From Christensenella sp. UBA3857 (GTDB lineage Bacteria; Bacillota; Clostridia; Christensenellales; CAG-138), in the NCBI GenBank assembly GCA_002392505.1, contig DGHD01000011.1:1-28152 (forward strand): 28,152 nucleotides of DNA, given 5' to 3'. Position numbers and translations under genes: made by a program. The notes under the pieces were generated by a model, which saw only the letters and a list, made by a program, of their open reading frames with translations, did no database searches and was not told the DNA's origin. Below, piece after piece: positions 1 to 7,075 of this stretch (position 1 is its first letter; the number at the start of each line of letters is the position of its first letter).

Positions 1-260
1 AGGGTGCATTCACTTAAGGAGATGCAGGTTTTCAGCCTGAAAAAAGTCAACGTATAAAAAGATATCCGGGGATAGCTCATATCCCCGGATTTTCTTTTTT
101 ATATCGGCTGAAAACCGCGAAGCGTCTCAAAAGAGGAGATTTTTGCGCCATGCAAGGCGAAAAGCGCAGTAATACTCGGAGAGTCTTTCGAGCATTTTCA
201 ACGCAGCAGGGCTCAAAAAGATACCTTTTGAGGCTGCATATCGTTAAGTGAATGCGCCCA
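1..260. repeat. Palindromic interspersed-type repeat at window start
   Basis: The outer arms at 2-17 and 244-259 are inverted copies of a 16-bp sequence with one mismatch. Inside, 27-37 and 106-116 are a perfect 11-bp inverted repeat (GGTTTTCAGCC), and about 125-145 pairs imperfectly with about 220-235. The first 21 bases of the window are identical to the last 21 (28132-28152), so this family exists in at least one further copy. No open frame with recognisable protein exists here. It resembles a REP/MITE-like palindromic element; calling it mobile is inference. Confidence 0.5.
64..100 (+). terminator. Intrinsic terminator (gene upstream of window)
   Basis: A perfect 10-bp stem (64-73 with 81-90, ATCCGGGGAT/ATCCCCGGAT) with a 7-nt loop is followed by a T-rich tract (91-100). 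It would end a plus-strand transcript entering from before the window, or belong to the surrounding repeat. Confidence 0.7.
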
Positions 261-297
261 AATCTCCTCCCTGTTTTTTTGCCCGAGGTTTTCCTAC

Positions 298-329
298 TTT
301 TCCACAACTATAACCAAAGGTTTTCCACA
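298..329 (+). other. Two DnaA-box-like sites
   Basis: TTTTCCACA occurs at 298-306 and again at 321-329 in the same orientation. Each differs by one base from the DnaA box consensus TTATCCACA. They lie in an AT-rich gap with no gene. Functional DnaA binding is inference, since only two boxes are seen and no dnaA or dnaN is nearby. Confidence 0.3.
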
Positions 330-412
330 AAAAAATAATTTTCCGGGCAAAATGGAGGCGGAAAGGGCTTTCGGACGATCGCGGAGCATTATGATTCAAA
401 ATTTGTTCAAAA

Positions 413-446
413 TTGACGCATTTGCTCTTGCATATTTTGATATAAT
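413..446 (+). promoter_or_regulatory. Promoter for the TM2-like/DUF2752 operon
   Basis: An extended -10 (TGaTATAAT, 438-446) lies 70 bp before the first start codon. A TTGACG at 413-418 is spaced 22 bp away, which is long. An alternative pair is TTGCAT (428-433) with TATTAT (451-456) at 17 bp. Either would drive the gene at 516. Confidence 0.55.
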
Positions 447-515
447 ATGCTATTATTTTATTAACAGAGGCATGCGCGTGTGCCTCGGTAAATATTTATA
501 AGAGGTGAAATTTCC

Positions 516-761
516 ATGGAACAGAAAAACGATCGTCAGTTATTCGGCTGGATGAGCATCTTCTTCAATGCTTACGGTGTGCCCCAGTTTATGCGCGGCA
601 AGACCAAGGACGGTATCCTTCATATCGTCTTCTCCATCATCAGCTGCGGCATCATGGCCATTGTCTACACGGTCAAGGGCATCATTGAGGGCGTTCGCGT
701 TCTCAAGCAGACCGATGAGGAGTACATGGCGGAGAAGTATGCCGATACCGTCGAGGCGTAA
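516..761 (+). CDS. Small TM2-like membrane protein
   Basis: This 81-residue protein has a cytosolic-looking N terminus, then a short hydrophobic stretch with an aromatic-Gly-x-Pro-x-Phe pattern (residues 16-26), a basic turn (MRGKTKDG) and a long hydrophobic helix (about 34-55), ending in an acidic tail. The two helices joined by a basic G-containing turn resemble the TM2 domain family, though the match is loose. Function is unknown. An RBS (AAGAGGTG) sits 8 bp before the ATG. It shares a transcript with the DUF2752 gene downstream, a partnership I recall from other Firmicute genomes and which supports this family call. Confidence 0.7.
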   Translation: MEQKNDRQLFGWMSIFFNAYGVPQFMRGKTKDGILHIVFSIISCGIMAIVYTVKGIIEGVRVLKQTDEEYMAEKYADTVEA

Positions 762-796
762 TCATCCGTAATTTCAAAAAGAAATGATCTGTCGTT

Positions 797-822
797 TCCC
801 GCGGTGGCAACCCCCCGCGGGA
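797..822 (+). other. Stem-loop between the first two genes
   Basis: TCCCGCGG (797-804) pairs perfectly with CCGCGGGA (815-822) around a 10-nt loop. No T-tract follows, so it is more likely an mRNA processing or stability structure than a terminator. Confidence 0.4.
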
Positions 823-846
823 TTCGGCGCATAAAGGGGAAAACGC

Positions 847-1230
847 ATGAAAAAGAGGCTCATCAAGGTCCTTGCGGTAACGGCGGGCGTGCTTGTACTG
901 CTTGCCGCTTATTACTTTTTCGTGCGCTTTACCGGCAAAAGGATCCCCTGCGTTTTCGAGGCGCTGACCCACTTAAAATGCCCCGGCTGCGGCAGCACCC
1001 GCGCGGTGATGGCGTACTCGCGCCTTGACTTTGCAGAGGGCTTTAGGTTCAATTATCTTCTCCCGTTCGAGGCGGCATACGTTATCGCAGCGTGCGCCGA
1101 TGCGGGGAGAAGCTTCGTAAGATACGGAAAAGCGCAAAAGAAGAACGCCGGCATGCCCCTCTGGGTGCATATCGCGGCGCTCGCGGTGATCCTCGGTTGG
1201 TGGATAGTGAGGAATATCCTTAAAGTATGA
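847..1230 (+). CDS. DUF2752 family membrane protein
   Basis: The 127-residue protein has an N-terminal membrane helix (about 5-28), the family signature CPGCGSTRA at residues 45-53, a hydrophobic segment near 70-84 and a C-terminal helix (about 104-124). The Cys-x-x-Cys-Gly-x-Thr-Arg motif is what identifies DUF2752; its biochemical role is not established, although paired cysteines suggest metal or redox chemistry. The RBS is AAGGGG, 7 bp before the ATG. It follows the TM2-like gene by 85 bp without a terminator, so the two are probably one operon. Confidence 0.8.
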   Translation: MKKRLIKVLAVTAGVLVLLAAYYFFVRFTGKRIPCVFEALTHLKCPGCGSTRAVMAYSRLDFAEGFRFNYLLPFEAAYVIAACADAGRSFVRYGKAQKKNAGMPLWVHIAALAVILGWWIVRNILKV

Positions 1231-1233
1231 ACT

Positions 1234-1265
1234 GCTCGGAAAATCTGCTCCGGGCTTTTTTATTT
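1234..1265 (+). terminator. Intrinsic terminator after the DUF2752 gene
   Basis: GCTCGGA (1234-1240) pairs with TCCGGGC (1249-1255) using one G-U pair, followed by a run of T from 1256. It lies directly after the stop codon and separates the operon from the convergent minus-strand gene. Confidence 0.7.
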
Positions 1266-2195
1266 TGCCTTTACGTCGATAACGACGATCTCCGGCGGGT
1301 TGAATACGCGGGGGATGCAGCCGTGTCCGTCAAGCCCGGCGCAAACCACGATATTGAGCTTACCCTCACGGAACATACCGCGCGAATGCTTCGGGAAGAA
1401 GCCCTCGTTTTCCCATATCGCGCCGATCCCCGGCAGGGCGACGACGCCGTTATGCGTGTGCCCGGATACGACGAGGTCGATATCCCAATTCTCCGGCGCG
1501 TCCTCCTTATAAAAGCTGACCGCACGGTGCGATATCATGAGCTTGAAAAGCTCCGTATCGCAGTAATCCTCAAGGAAAACGCGGCGGCTTTCCCAGCTTT
1601 CGTCGGTATCGCCCTCGTCCCTGAACGCGAACGGATAAAACCCGCCGATGCGGACCTTCTCGCCGTTTATCTCGATATCCTCGTATCCCTTTTCAAGCAC
1701 AACTGCGCCGGCTTCCTCGACCGCCCGGGCAAGGTTCGTGACGCCGCCGAACGAGGTCATCTCCATGTCCGTGCGCTCGCACCACGAATAGAAGGCGAGC
1801 GCGTCGTGATTGCCTATGCCGATGTACACCGGGGCGATCTCGACAAGGCGCTTGACAAGGGAAACGAACGCCTCGTCCTGTTCATAGGAGGCGTAGGTTT
1901 CGATCATGTCCCCGCCGAGGCAGATGATATCGGGCGCGGCGTCCCTTGCGCGGGCGACGAGCATGGAATTTCCCTCGCCGAATTCCCTTAAATGAAGGTC
2001 GGTTATCAGGAGCACGCGAAAACCCGAATCCACCTTATCGGAGGCAAGCTCGTACCGCACGGTAAATACGCGGTCATTCCAGGTAAGCGACCAAAGCCCC
2101 GCCGCGATGAACCCGAGCACGGAGCCGATAAGGAGTATTGCCGCCGCCCGCAGGACGACCCGTTTTTTGTTATTACGCTTCACTTTTTTGAACAA
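1260..2195 (-). CDS. Membrane-anchored metallophosphoesterase (YkuE-like)
   Basis: This 311-residue protein carries an N-terminal membrane helix (about 13-36) after a basic stretch, placing the catalytic domain outside the cytoplasm. The calcineurin-like motifs appear in order: DLHL (66-69), GGDM (94-97), GNHD (128-131), SHR (222-224) and GHTH (245-248). These bind the two metal ions. Relatives such as B. subtilis YkuE act on phosphoesters at the membrane or envelope; the substrate here is unknown. The only early start in frame is a TTG at 2193-2195, without a clear RBS and just after the argF terminator; a GTG four codons in is possible. Start and expression signals are therefore uncertain. 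Confidence 0.85.
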   Translation of the reverse strand: MFKKVKRNNKKRVVLRAAAILLIGSVLGFIAAGLWSLTWNDRVFTVRYELASDKVDSGFRVLLITDLHLREFGEGNSMLVARARDAAPDIICLGGDMIETYASYEQDEAFVSLVKRLVEIAPVYIGIGNHDALAFYSWCERTDMEMTSFGGVTNLARAVEEAGAVVLEKGYEDIEINGEKVRIGGFYPFAFRDEGDTDESWESRRVFLEDYCDTELFKLMISHRAVSFYKEDAPENWDIDLVVSGHTHNGVVALPGIGAIWENEGFFPKHSRGMFREGKLNIVVCAGLDGHGCIPRVFNPPEIVVIDVKAK

Positions 2196-2221
2196 AACAG
2201 GGGGGGGAACAAAGCCCCCCC
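2194..2221 (-). terminator. Intrinsic terminator of argF
   Basis: On the minus strand a run of G followed by C (2214-2221 with 2200-2207) pairs around a short loop, then TGTTTTG follows. It lies about 27 bp past the argF stop codon and abuts the start of the phosphoesterase gene. Confidence 0.65.
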
Positions 2222-2247
2222 TCTTTTCGTATAGACGTCTTAAACGA

Positions 2248-3237
2248 TTACCTGCCGATGGTGGCGACCATGACGGCCTTGATGGTATGCATGCGGTTCT
2301 CCGCCTCGTCGAAGACCTTGCTCATGGAGGAACGGAACACCTCGTCGGAGACTTCCTGCTCCTTGAGGCCGTACTTCTCGTAGATCTCGCGGCCGACGGA
2401 GGTCTCAAGATCGTGGAAGCTGGGCAGGCAGTGCAGGAAGATGACGTCGGGATTATGGGTCATCTTCATCATGTCCATGGTCACGCGGTACGGCTCAAGG
2501 AGCTTGATGCGCTCTTCGAACTGAGCCTCTTCGCCCATGGATACCCAAACGTCGGTATAGATGGCGTCCGCGCCGTCGACGTCCTCGATCTTATCGGAGA
2601 ACTCGATCTTGGCGCCGGTCTTCTCGGCGAGCTCACGCATCTCGGAAACGAGACCCTCTTCGGGCCAGAGGCACTTGGGCGCGATGCCGACGAAGTGCAT
2701 GCCGAGCTTGGCGGAGATGATCATGAGGGAGTTGCCCATGTTGTTGCGGGCGTCGCCAACGTAGACGAGCTTGACCTTGTTGACGGGCTTCGCGATATTC
2801 TCACGAATGGTGAGAAGGTCTGCCAAAACCTGGGTGGGATGATACATATCGGTGAGACCGTTCCATACGGGAACGCCGGCGTACTTGGCAAGGAGCTCAA
2901 CGGTCTCCTGCTTGAAGCCGCGGAACTCGATACCGTCATAGAAGCGGCCGAGGACCTTGGCGGTGTCTTCCATGGACTCCTTCTTGCCCATCTGGGAGTT
3001 GGAGAGGAAGGTAACGTTCGCGCCCTCGTCATAAGCGGCGACTTCGAACGCGCAGCGGGTACGGGTGGAGGTCTTCTCGAACAGGAGAACGACGTTCTTA
3101 CCGGCCATCAGATCGCCGCGGATGCCGGCGCGCTTTTTGGCCTTAAGATCGGCAGCGAGGTCAAGGAGGTACATGATCTCCTCGGGGGTGAAATCCTTGA
3201 GAGTCAAGAGGTGACGTCCTTTAAGATTAACGGGCAT
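2248..3237 (-). CDS. argF: Ornithine carbamoyltransferase
   Basis: The enzyme joins carbamoyl phosphate and ornithine to give citrulline (arginine synthesis), or runs in reverse in the arginine deiminase pathway. The 329-residue protein has the carbamoyl-phosphate motif STRTR (57-61), HPTQ (133-136), the ornithine-binding region DxWVSMG (229-235), the catalytic HCLP (269-272) and the C-terminal [10 protein letters not shown]. The start at 3235-3237 is chosen because AAAGGAG lies 9 bp upstream; a longer frame to 3357 has no support. Length and the C-terminal sequence fit the ArcB/E. coli ArgF type. No arginine deiminase or carbamate kinase gene is present, so the direction of flux cannot be told; arcB is the alternative name. 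Confidence 0.92.
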   Translation of the reverse strand: MPVNLKGRHLLTLKDFTPEEIMYLLDLAADLKAKKRAGIRGDLMAGKNVVLLFEKTSTRTRCAFEVAAYDEGANVTFLSNSQMGKKESMEDTAKVLGRFYDGIEFRGFKQETVELLAKYAGVPVWNGLTDMYHPTQVLADLLTIRENIAKPVNKVKLVYVGDARNNMGNSLMIISAKLGMHFVGIAPKCLWPEEGLVSEMRELAEKTGAKIEFSDKIEDVDGADAIYTDVWVSMGEEAQFEERIKLLEPYRVTMDMMKMTHNPDVIFLHCLPSFHDLETSVGREIYEKYGLKEQEVSDEVFRSSMSKVFDEAENRMHTIKAVMVATIGR

Positions 3238-3256
3238 GGTGTTTTTCTCCTTTGTG

Positions 3257-3282
3257 ATTATAGAGTTTACAGGCTGATTATA
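3257..3282 (-). promoter_or_regulatory. argF promoter region, two -10 elements
   Basis: Two perfect TATAAT hexamers on the minus strand (complement at 3277-3282 and 3257-3262) lie 40 and 20 bp before the argF start. Neither has a good -35. Confidence 0.45.
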
Positions 3283-3289
3283 ACAGAAT

Positions 3290-3311
3290 ACCCGCTTGAA
3301 TAAAAGCGGGT
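3290..3311 (-). other. Stem-loop upstream of argF
   Basis: ACCCGCTT (3290-3297) pairs with AAGCGGGT (3304-3311) around a 6-nt loop. On the minus strand it falls between the lipoprotein gene and the argF -10, so it could be a weak terminator of the sigma-factor operon or an operator. The loop sequence TTGAATAAAA resembles one half of an arginine-repressor box, which is suggestive only. Confidence 0.4.
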
Positions 3312-3356
3312 AAACGGTTTTTTTTGCAATATACTTTTGGTTTTCGGGGAACGGCA

Positions 3357-3971
3357 TTATTTCCCGGACGGCGTTTTGTTCAAGCTGCCGCCCTCATTAC
3401 CGCCTAACCTTAATATGAACGAGCAGCTGTATACGTTGTATTCATACTCGTCCTTGCTTTCGATATACCTGCCCTGCTCGTAGACCGCGATCTCCACGAT
3501 CAGGTCTTCCTGCAATACGCCGAGCAGTTTATCGAGCTTTTTGAGATCGACGTTTTCATAAAGCCGGTCGTTGGTCTCGAGCGAGTAAACGTTCGCGTAT
3601 TTGAACGAGCAGTCTCGATCATAATAAAGCTCGAAATCCTTTGATACCTCGGGCATTTCATCGACCTTGCCGAGTATCCCTTCAAAGAAAGCCGCGCCGT
3701 CCGCATGAAGGAAGCCCGACGTGCCGTCGTCGTTCACCACGAATGATTGACCGTATAAAAGGTCGGTATACGGGCGCACCGACATCCCGTTCCAAACAAG
3801 CCACATGGGTCCGATAGGATCGGGCTCGGTGGAAGGCTCGCTTTCCGCGGGCGCGTTGGAAGGCGCCAGCGACGCATCGGTCTTATCAGAGGGGGTCGTT
3901 TTCATGCAGCCGACGAAAAGCAGCGCCGACAGTATCAAAACCGCAATAAGGATCGATGTTTTATTCTTCAT
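3357..3971 (-). CDS. Putative lipoprotein
   Basis: The 204-residue protein has a lipoprotein signal peptide: basic MKNK, a hydrophobic core and a lipobox ending FVGC with the lipidated cysteine at residue 22. A Ser/Pro/Glu-rich linker (about 28-52) follows, then a globular domain with no family I recognise, containing repeated Tyr and acidic residues. The RBS AAGGAG is 5 bp before ATG. It lies 33 bp after the putative anti-sigma gene and is likely the last gene of the same operon, so it is probably a cell-surface partner or target of that sigma factor. Function is unknown. Confidence 0.75.
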   Translation of the reverse strand: MKNKTSILIAVLILSALLFVGCMKTTPSDKTDASLAPSNAPAESEPSTEPDPIGPMWLVWNGMSVRPYTDLLYGQSFVVNDDGTSGFLHADGAAFFEGILGKVDEMPEVSKDFELYYDRDCSFKYANVYSLETNDRLYENVDLKKLDKLLGVLQEDLIVEIAVYEQGRYIESKDEYEYNVYSCSFILRLGGNEGGSLNKTPSGK

Positions 3972-4004
3972 ATTATCTCCTTTTCTGGCAGCGGCAAAGA
4001 CGCG

Positions 4005-4889
4005 TCATATCTCATGGCGGACGGGCGAATAGTATTCCGCCGCCTGCTCCGCGGTGCGGATCCCGGCGCCCATCATCCGGATCAAATGCCCGGCGTCCAT
4101 GGCGTAGCCGAAGTAGACCCCGGCCTGAGAACAAACAAGATAAAGATCGTCATGCCATTCGCCCTCGAATGATGTGAAATACTCAAAGTAGTTCTCGGAC
4201 GCTTCCTCGGATCTGAACCATTCAAGCAGGAGCGCCGATCCGTCTTCAAGGGCGTAATAGTAAAACACCTCGTCTTCCGTTACTTCTATCCTGTTCAACG
4301 ATAAGCCATGACCCAATGAGTACCAGCAGTTTATGCCGTTAAGGAAGCTGTCGGAGCCGCTTCTAACGGCGGAAACGAATTCATCGACGCTGTTAAAAAC
4401 TCGGCTTTCCGTTTCGGGCGGACTGGTGGGTTCCGGAGCGGTCGTGGCCTTGGGAGTCGTCTCCGGAGTTGCCTGAGGCGTTGGGGCAGGCGGCTCCGTT
4501 GTATTGGAAGTGGGAGCGACTTCCGTGGGCTGAGGCTCCGCGGTCTTTTCCGGGATATCCGAACCATGCGGCTCGGACGTTGTGTCGACGCTGGGCGGAA
4601 GCGTTTCCGGAGCGGGATCGGGCGTGGGCATGCCCGCCGTTTCGTACGGAGTATCGGTGTTATTATCGGTCCCTGTCGGCTCGGCGTATGCGGTTATATC
4701 GTTATCCGGAGCCTTTGCGACCTTTGAAACGATAAGCGCCGCGCCGGCAATAACGACCGCGGCTGCCGCTGCGGGGATAAGCCACGTACGGCGGCGTCTC
4801 CCTGTTTTTCCGGCATCGGCGGCCTCCGAAACGAGGGAGTCGTCTATATCGTTCAGCATTTGCGCCGTATCAAAAGCGTTGTTGCTCAT
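4005..4889 (-). CDS. Membrane-anchored putative anti-sigma factor
   Basis: This 294-residue protein starts with a short cytoplasmic segment carrying LNDIDDSLVSEA (12-23), a motif I recall from many clostridial proteins encoded beside ECF sigma factors. A basic stretch RRRR (31-34) and one membrane helix (about 36-58) follow, then a Pro/Thr/Glu-rich linker (about 70-160) and an extracytoplasmic domain (about 165-290) rich in aromatic residues. No zinc anti-sigma motif (HxxxCxxC) is seen. The gene overlaps the end of the sigma gene by 20 bp and has AAGGAGG 9 bp before ATG, indicating translational coupling. The anti-sigma role is inferred from position and topology; the outer domain is unrecognised. 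Confidence 0.7.
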   Translation of the reverse strand: MSNNAFDTAQMLNDIDDSLVSEAADAGKTGRRRRTWLIPAAAAAVVIAGAALIVSKVAKAPDNDITAYAEPTGTDNNTDTPYETAGMPTPDPAPETLPPSVDTTSEPHGSDIPEKTAEPQPTEVAPTSNTTEPPAPTPQATPETTPKATTAPEPTSPPETESRVFNSVDEFVSAVRSGSDSFLNGINCWYSLGHGLSLNRIEVTEDEVFYYYALEDGSALLLEWFRSEEASENYFEYFTSFEGEWHDDLYLVCSQAGVYFGYAMDAGHLIRMMGAGIRTAEQAAEYYSPVRHEI

Positions 4890-5439
4890 TGATGAATTCC
4901 TCCTTGATAAGGTATCGGCGGAGCATCCTCCTGGTCCTTTGAAGGAGCGTATTCACGCGGGCTTCGGATAGCCCGAAGCGGTCGGCGATGGACTTTGCGC
5001 TGTCGAAATACCAGTACCGCCGCATGAAAACGCTGCGCTGCTCCGAGGGCAGACCCTTCAAAAACACGCTTACAGCGCCGGCAAGTTCCTTTGCGCGGAG
5101 CTCGTCCTCCACGCCGCCGCCCGCCGCGATACATGCCTCGAGCTCCTCAAGCGGAACGGGCGCGGCAAAATTCCGTTTGGCGGAGTTTGCGCGGCACCTC
5201 ATCAGCGCCTCGTTTCGGGCGGTCTTTGCGACGTATGCCGTAAGATCCCGTGGGTCCGCCGGTGGGATGCTCGACCAGAGCTTGAAAAGGACGCTCGAAA
5301 CACACTCCTCCGCGTCGCGCCTGTCGGCAAGTATGTTGGAGGCAAGGCTGAAGCACAGCCCGCCGAACCTGTCCTTAAGGGCTTCGACGGCGGCTTCATC
5401 CCGGTTATTGAGCAATGCGATTATCTCGCTGTCCTTCAT
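4870..5439 (-). CDS. ECF-type RNA polymerase sigma factor
   Basis: The 189-residue protein has a sigma-70 region 2 (about 10-90, with AEECVSSVLFKLW and the AYVAKTARNEAL promoter-recognition helix) and region 4 (about 115-175, LPSEQRSVFMRRYW then the helix-turn-helix KSIADRFGLSEARVNTLLQRTR). There is no region 3, as expected for ECF factors. It directs RNA polymerase to a stress or envelope regulon. I chose the ATG at 5437-5439 because family members begin at this point. The frame extends 20 codons further to a TTG at 5499, with a basic GRPKK sequence; neither start has a clear RBS. The downstream overlapping gene is its probable anti-sigma factor. Confidence 0.85.
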   Translation of the reverse strand: MKDSEIIALLNNRDEAAVEALKDRFGGLCFSLASNILADRRDAEECVSSVLFKLWSSIPPADPRDLTAYVAKTARNEALMRCRANSAKRNFAAPVPLEELEACIAAGGGVEDELRAKELAGAVSVFLKGLPSEQRSVFMRRYWYFDSAKSIADRFGLSEARVNTLLQRTRRMLRRYLIKEEFINEQQRF

Positions 5440-5534
5440 GCTCGGTTTGATCGACTTTTTCGGTCGTCCTTTCGTTTTGCAGGGCCTTACACCTATCAAG
5501 ATGCGAAAACTCGGTTAAATTTGAGATCCGTTAA

Positions 5535-5568
5535 AAATATATTATCAAGGCCGCCCCTAAGAGCGGCC
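5535..5568 (-). terminator. Intrinsic terminator of the YwaF-like gene
   Basis: On the minus strand GGCCGC pairs with GCGGCC (5563-5568 with 5549-5554) around an 8-nt loop, followed by TTGATAATATATTTTT. It lies just past the stop at 5576. Confidence 0.65.
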
Positions 5569-5575
5569 GAGCGTA

Positions 5576-6400
5576 TTATTTGCTTCCCTTTTTCTTGGCT
5601 TTTTTGCTTATCTTTTTCGGTTTTGCGCCGAGCCTTGCGAACACGAACACGATGAACGCGCCTATCGTGAGCGCGATCTCGTACATACGCATCTGCACCA
5701 CCCAATCCCATTTATCGTAGATCGTGTTGAAAACGATGAGCGACGAGCGGTTCGGCCCGAGATAGAACATATTTACGTCCGCCCCGGGAAGGAGGGTGGG
5801 TATCAGAATGTTCAAAAAGAGCGCGATATTGCAGCAGATTATGAAGCAGACGAACCCGCGGAAAAAATCGCGGAAGGTGTACCCGCCCCTGCCGGAGACG
5901 GCGATCATAAGACCGATGAACACGAGCAGCATATGCCAGATCAGCGAATGGAAGGTCGGCAGTATATGGGACATCAGTATGCCGGAGGGATTCACGAACG
6001 CGGAGAAGCCGCTCATGAAGGTGTAGGTCATCATGAACGTGAGCATCGCCTTCCTTACGGTGCTTTCCTTTTTGAGGAACGAGGCGATTGGCGCCATGTA
6101 GATGGGCAGTGAGCAGAGCTGGAACGGGAAGAGATACGCCGTATCGACAAGGCTGCAGTTATGTATCGCGAAATAGTAGAACGAGATCTTTACGACCTCC
6201 ATCCCGAGGAGCACGAAGCCGACCGAGCGCAGCACGCGGTTGAACGTTTTGTCGCTCGACTTCCTCAAAAGCACGGCGAACACGATCGCTGCGGTGAGAC
6301 CTATCGCGAAAAACGCGATATGCAGGGGGCCCCATGCCTGCGGCGCGGAGGAGAACTCCCCCGCGAGGGAGGTGAACAGTTTAACGAGGAGATCCTTCAT
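5576..6400 (-). CDS. YwaF/TMEM164-like integral membrane protein
   Basis: The 274-residue protein has about seven hydrophobic segments and the sequence FPFQLCSLPIYM (91-102), matching the conserved (L/F)P(L/F)xLC motif of the YwaF (TIGR02206) family, plus conserved histidines (151 and 156) in a later helix. A lysine-rich tail ends the protein. Bacterial members have no settled function; the eukaryotic relative TMEM164 acts as an acyltransferase on lipids, so lipid chemistry is a possibility only. ATG at 6398-6400 has AAAGGAAA upstream; the longer frame to 6508 runs into the terminator of the next operon. It is a single-gene unit with its own terminator. Confidence 0.8.
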   Translation of the reverse strand: MKDLLVKLFTSLAGEFSSAPQAWGPLHIAFFAIGLTAAIVFAVLLRKSSDKTFNRVLRSVGFVLLGMEVVKISFYYFAIHNCSLVDTAYLFPFQLCSLPIYMAPIASFLKKESTVRKAMLTFMMTYTFMSGFSAFVNPSGILMSHILPTFHSLIWHMLLVFIGLMIAVSGRGGYTFRDFFRGFVCFIICCNIALFLNILIPTLLPGADVNMFYLGPNRSSLIVFNTIYDKWDWVVQMRMYEIALTIGAFIVFVFARLGAKPKKISKKAKKKGSK

Positions 6401-6412
6401 ATTGTTTCCTTT

Positions 6413-6431
6413 CCTGCCGTTTTTCGGCAGG
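6413..6431 (-). other. Leader stem-loop of the YwaF-like gene
   Basis: CCTGCCG (6413-6419) and CGGCAGG (6425-6431) form a perfect 7-bp stem with a 5-nt loop, immediately upstream of the RBS on the minus strand. It could protect the mRNA 5' end or affect ribosome access. Confidence 0.4.
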
Positions 6432-6454
6432 ACAATGATAACATATAACGTAAA

Positions 6455-6499
6455 AAAATACAATAAAAAATCCGGTCCCCTCCGAAAGGAAGGGACCGG
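6455..6499 (-). terminator. Intrinsic terminator of the kor operon
   Basis: On the minus strand a 12-bp stem with one wobble pair and a 4-nt loop (6472-6499) is followed by ATTTTTTATTGTATTTTTTTA. It ends the korDABC transcript. Confidence 0.85.
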
Positions 6500-6514
6500 T
6501 TCGTTCAAATAAGA

Positions 6515-7063
6515 TCACTTTAACTGATCGCGGACGGCGGCTTTGCCGAGCTCGATAGCCTGCTCATTCAGGGGAATGAGGTGAGCCTTCTTCTCGCCCA
6601 GTTTATAAAGCAGCGCGTCGAGAACGCTCTTCGACTCGACCGCCTTGGTCGCCTCGAGGTAAGCGCCGAGCATAGCCATGTTGCCTACCTTGGGGTTGTT
6701 CAGCGAATCGGCGATCTCGTTGCAGGGAACGTAATAAACGTCGATATCCGTGCGGGTGGCCTTCTTGTCGATTATGGAGCTGTTGATGAACAGCTTGCCG
6801 CCGGGAAGCACGTTCTGCTCGAACTTGTCGAGGGAGGGACGGTTCATGGCGATAACGCAGTTAGCCATATTGATGCAGGGGGAAGCGATGGGATCGTCGG
6901 AAACGACGACGGAGCAGTTTGCGGTACCGCCGCGCATTTCGGGACCGTAGGAGGGGAGCCAAGAAACATTCTTGCCCTCGTACATACCGGCGTACGCGAG
7001 GAGCTGACCGATGAGCAGAACGCCCTGACCGCCGAAGCCTGCGAAAATGTTAGTCCAAAGCAT
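6515..7063 (-). CDS. korC: 2-oxoacid:ferredoxin oxidoreductase, gamma subunit
   Basis: The 182-residue subunit belongs to the pyruvate/2-oxoacid ferredoxin oxidoreductase gamma family, with the N-terminal FAGFGGQG (7-14) and [10 protein letters not shown] (41-50) sequences typical of it. It contributes to the CoA-binding domain of the complex, which oxidatively decarboxylates a 2-oxo acid to an acyl-CoA while reducing ferredoxin in the cytoplasm. The RBS AAGGAGG is 7 bp before ATG, and 12 bp separate it from the beta gene. Substrate (2-oxoglutarate or branched-chain 2-oxo acids) cannot be fixed from sequence; vorC is an alternative name. Confidence 0.88.
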   Translation of the reverse strand: MLWTNIFAGFGGQGVLLIGQLLAYAGMYEGKNVSWLPSYGPEMRGGTANCSVVVSDDPIASPCINMANCVIAMNRPSLDKFEQNVLPGGKLFINSSIIDKKATRTDIDVYYVPCNEIADSLNNPKVGNMAMLGAYLEATKAVESKSVLDALLYKLGEKKAHLIPLNEQAIELGKAAVRDQLK

Positions 7064-7075
7064 ATTCAGTCCTCC

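Noticed and set aside
77..307. Minus-strand frame of 76 codons at the window start
   Set aside because: It runs through the palindromic repeat and terminator and resembles no known protein.
1227..1991. Long plus-strand frame opposite the metallophosphoesterase
   Set aside because: It is an antisense shadow; all phosphoesterase motifs are on the minus strand.
2107..3303. 398-codon plus-strand frame
   Set aside because: Antisense shadow of argF; its codons mirror the ornithine carbamoyltransferase.
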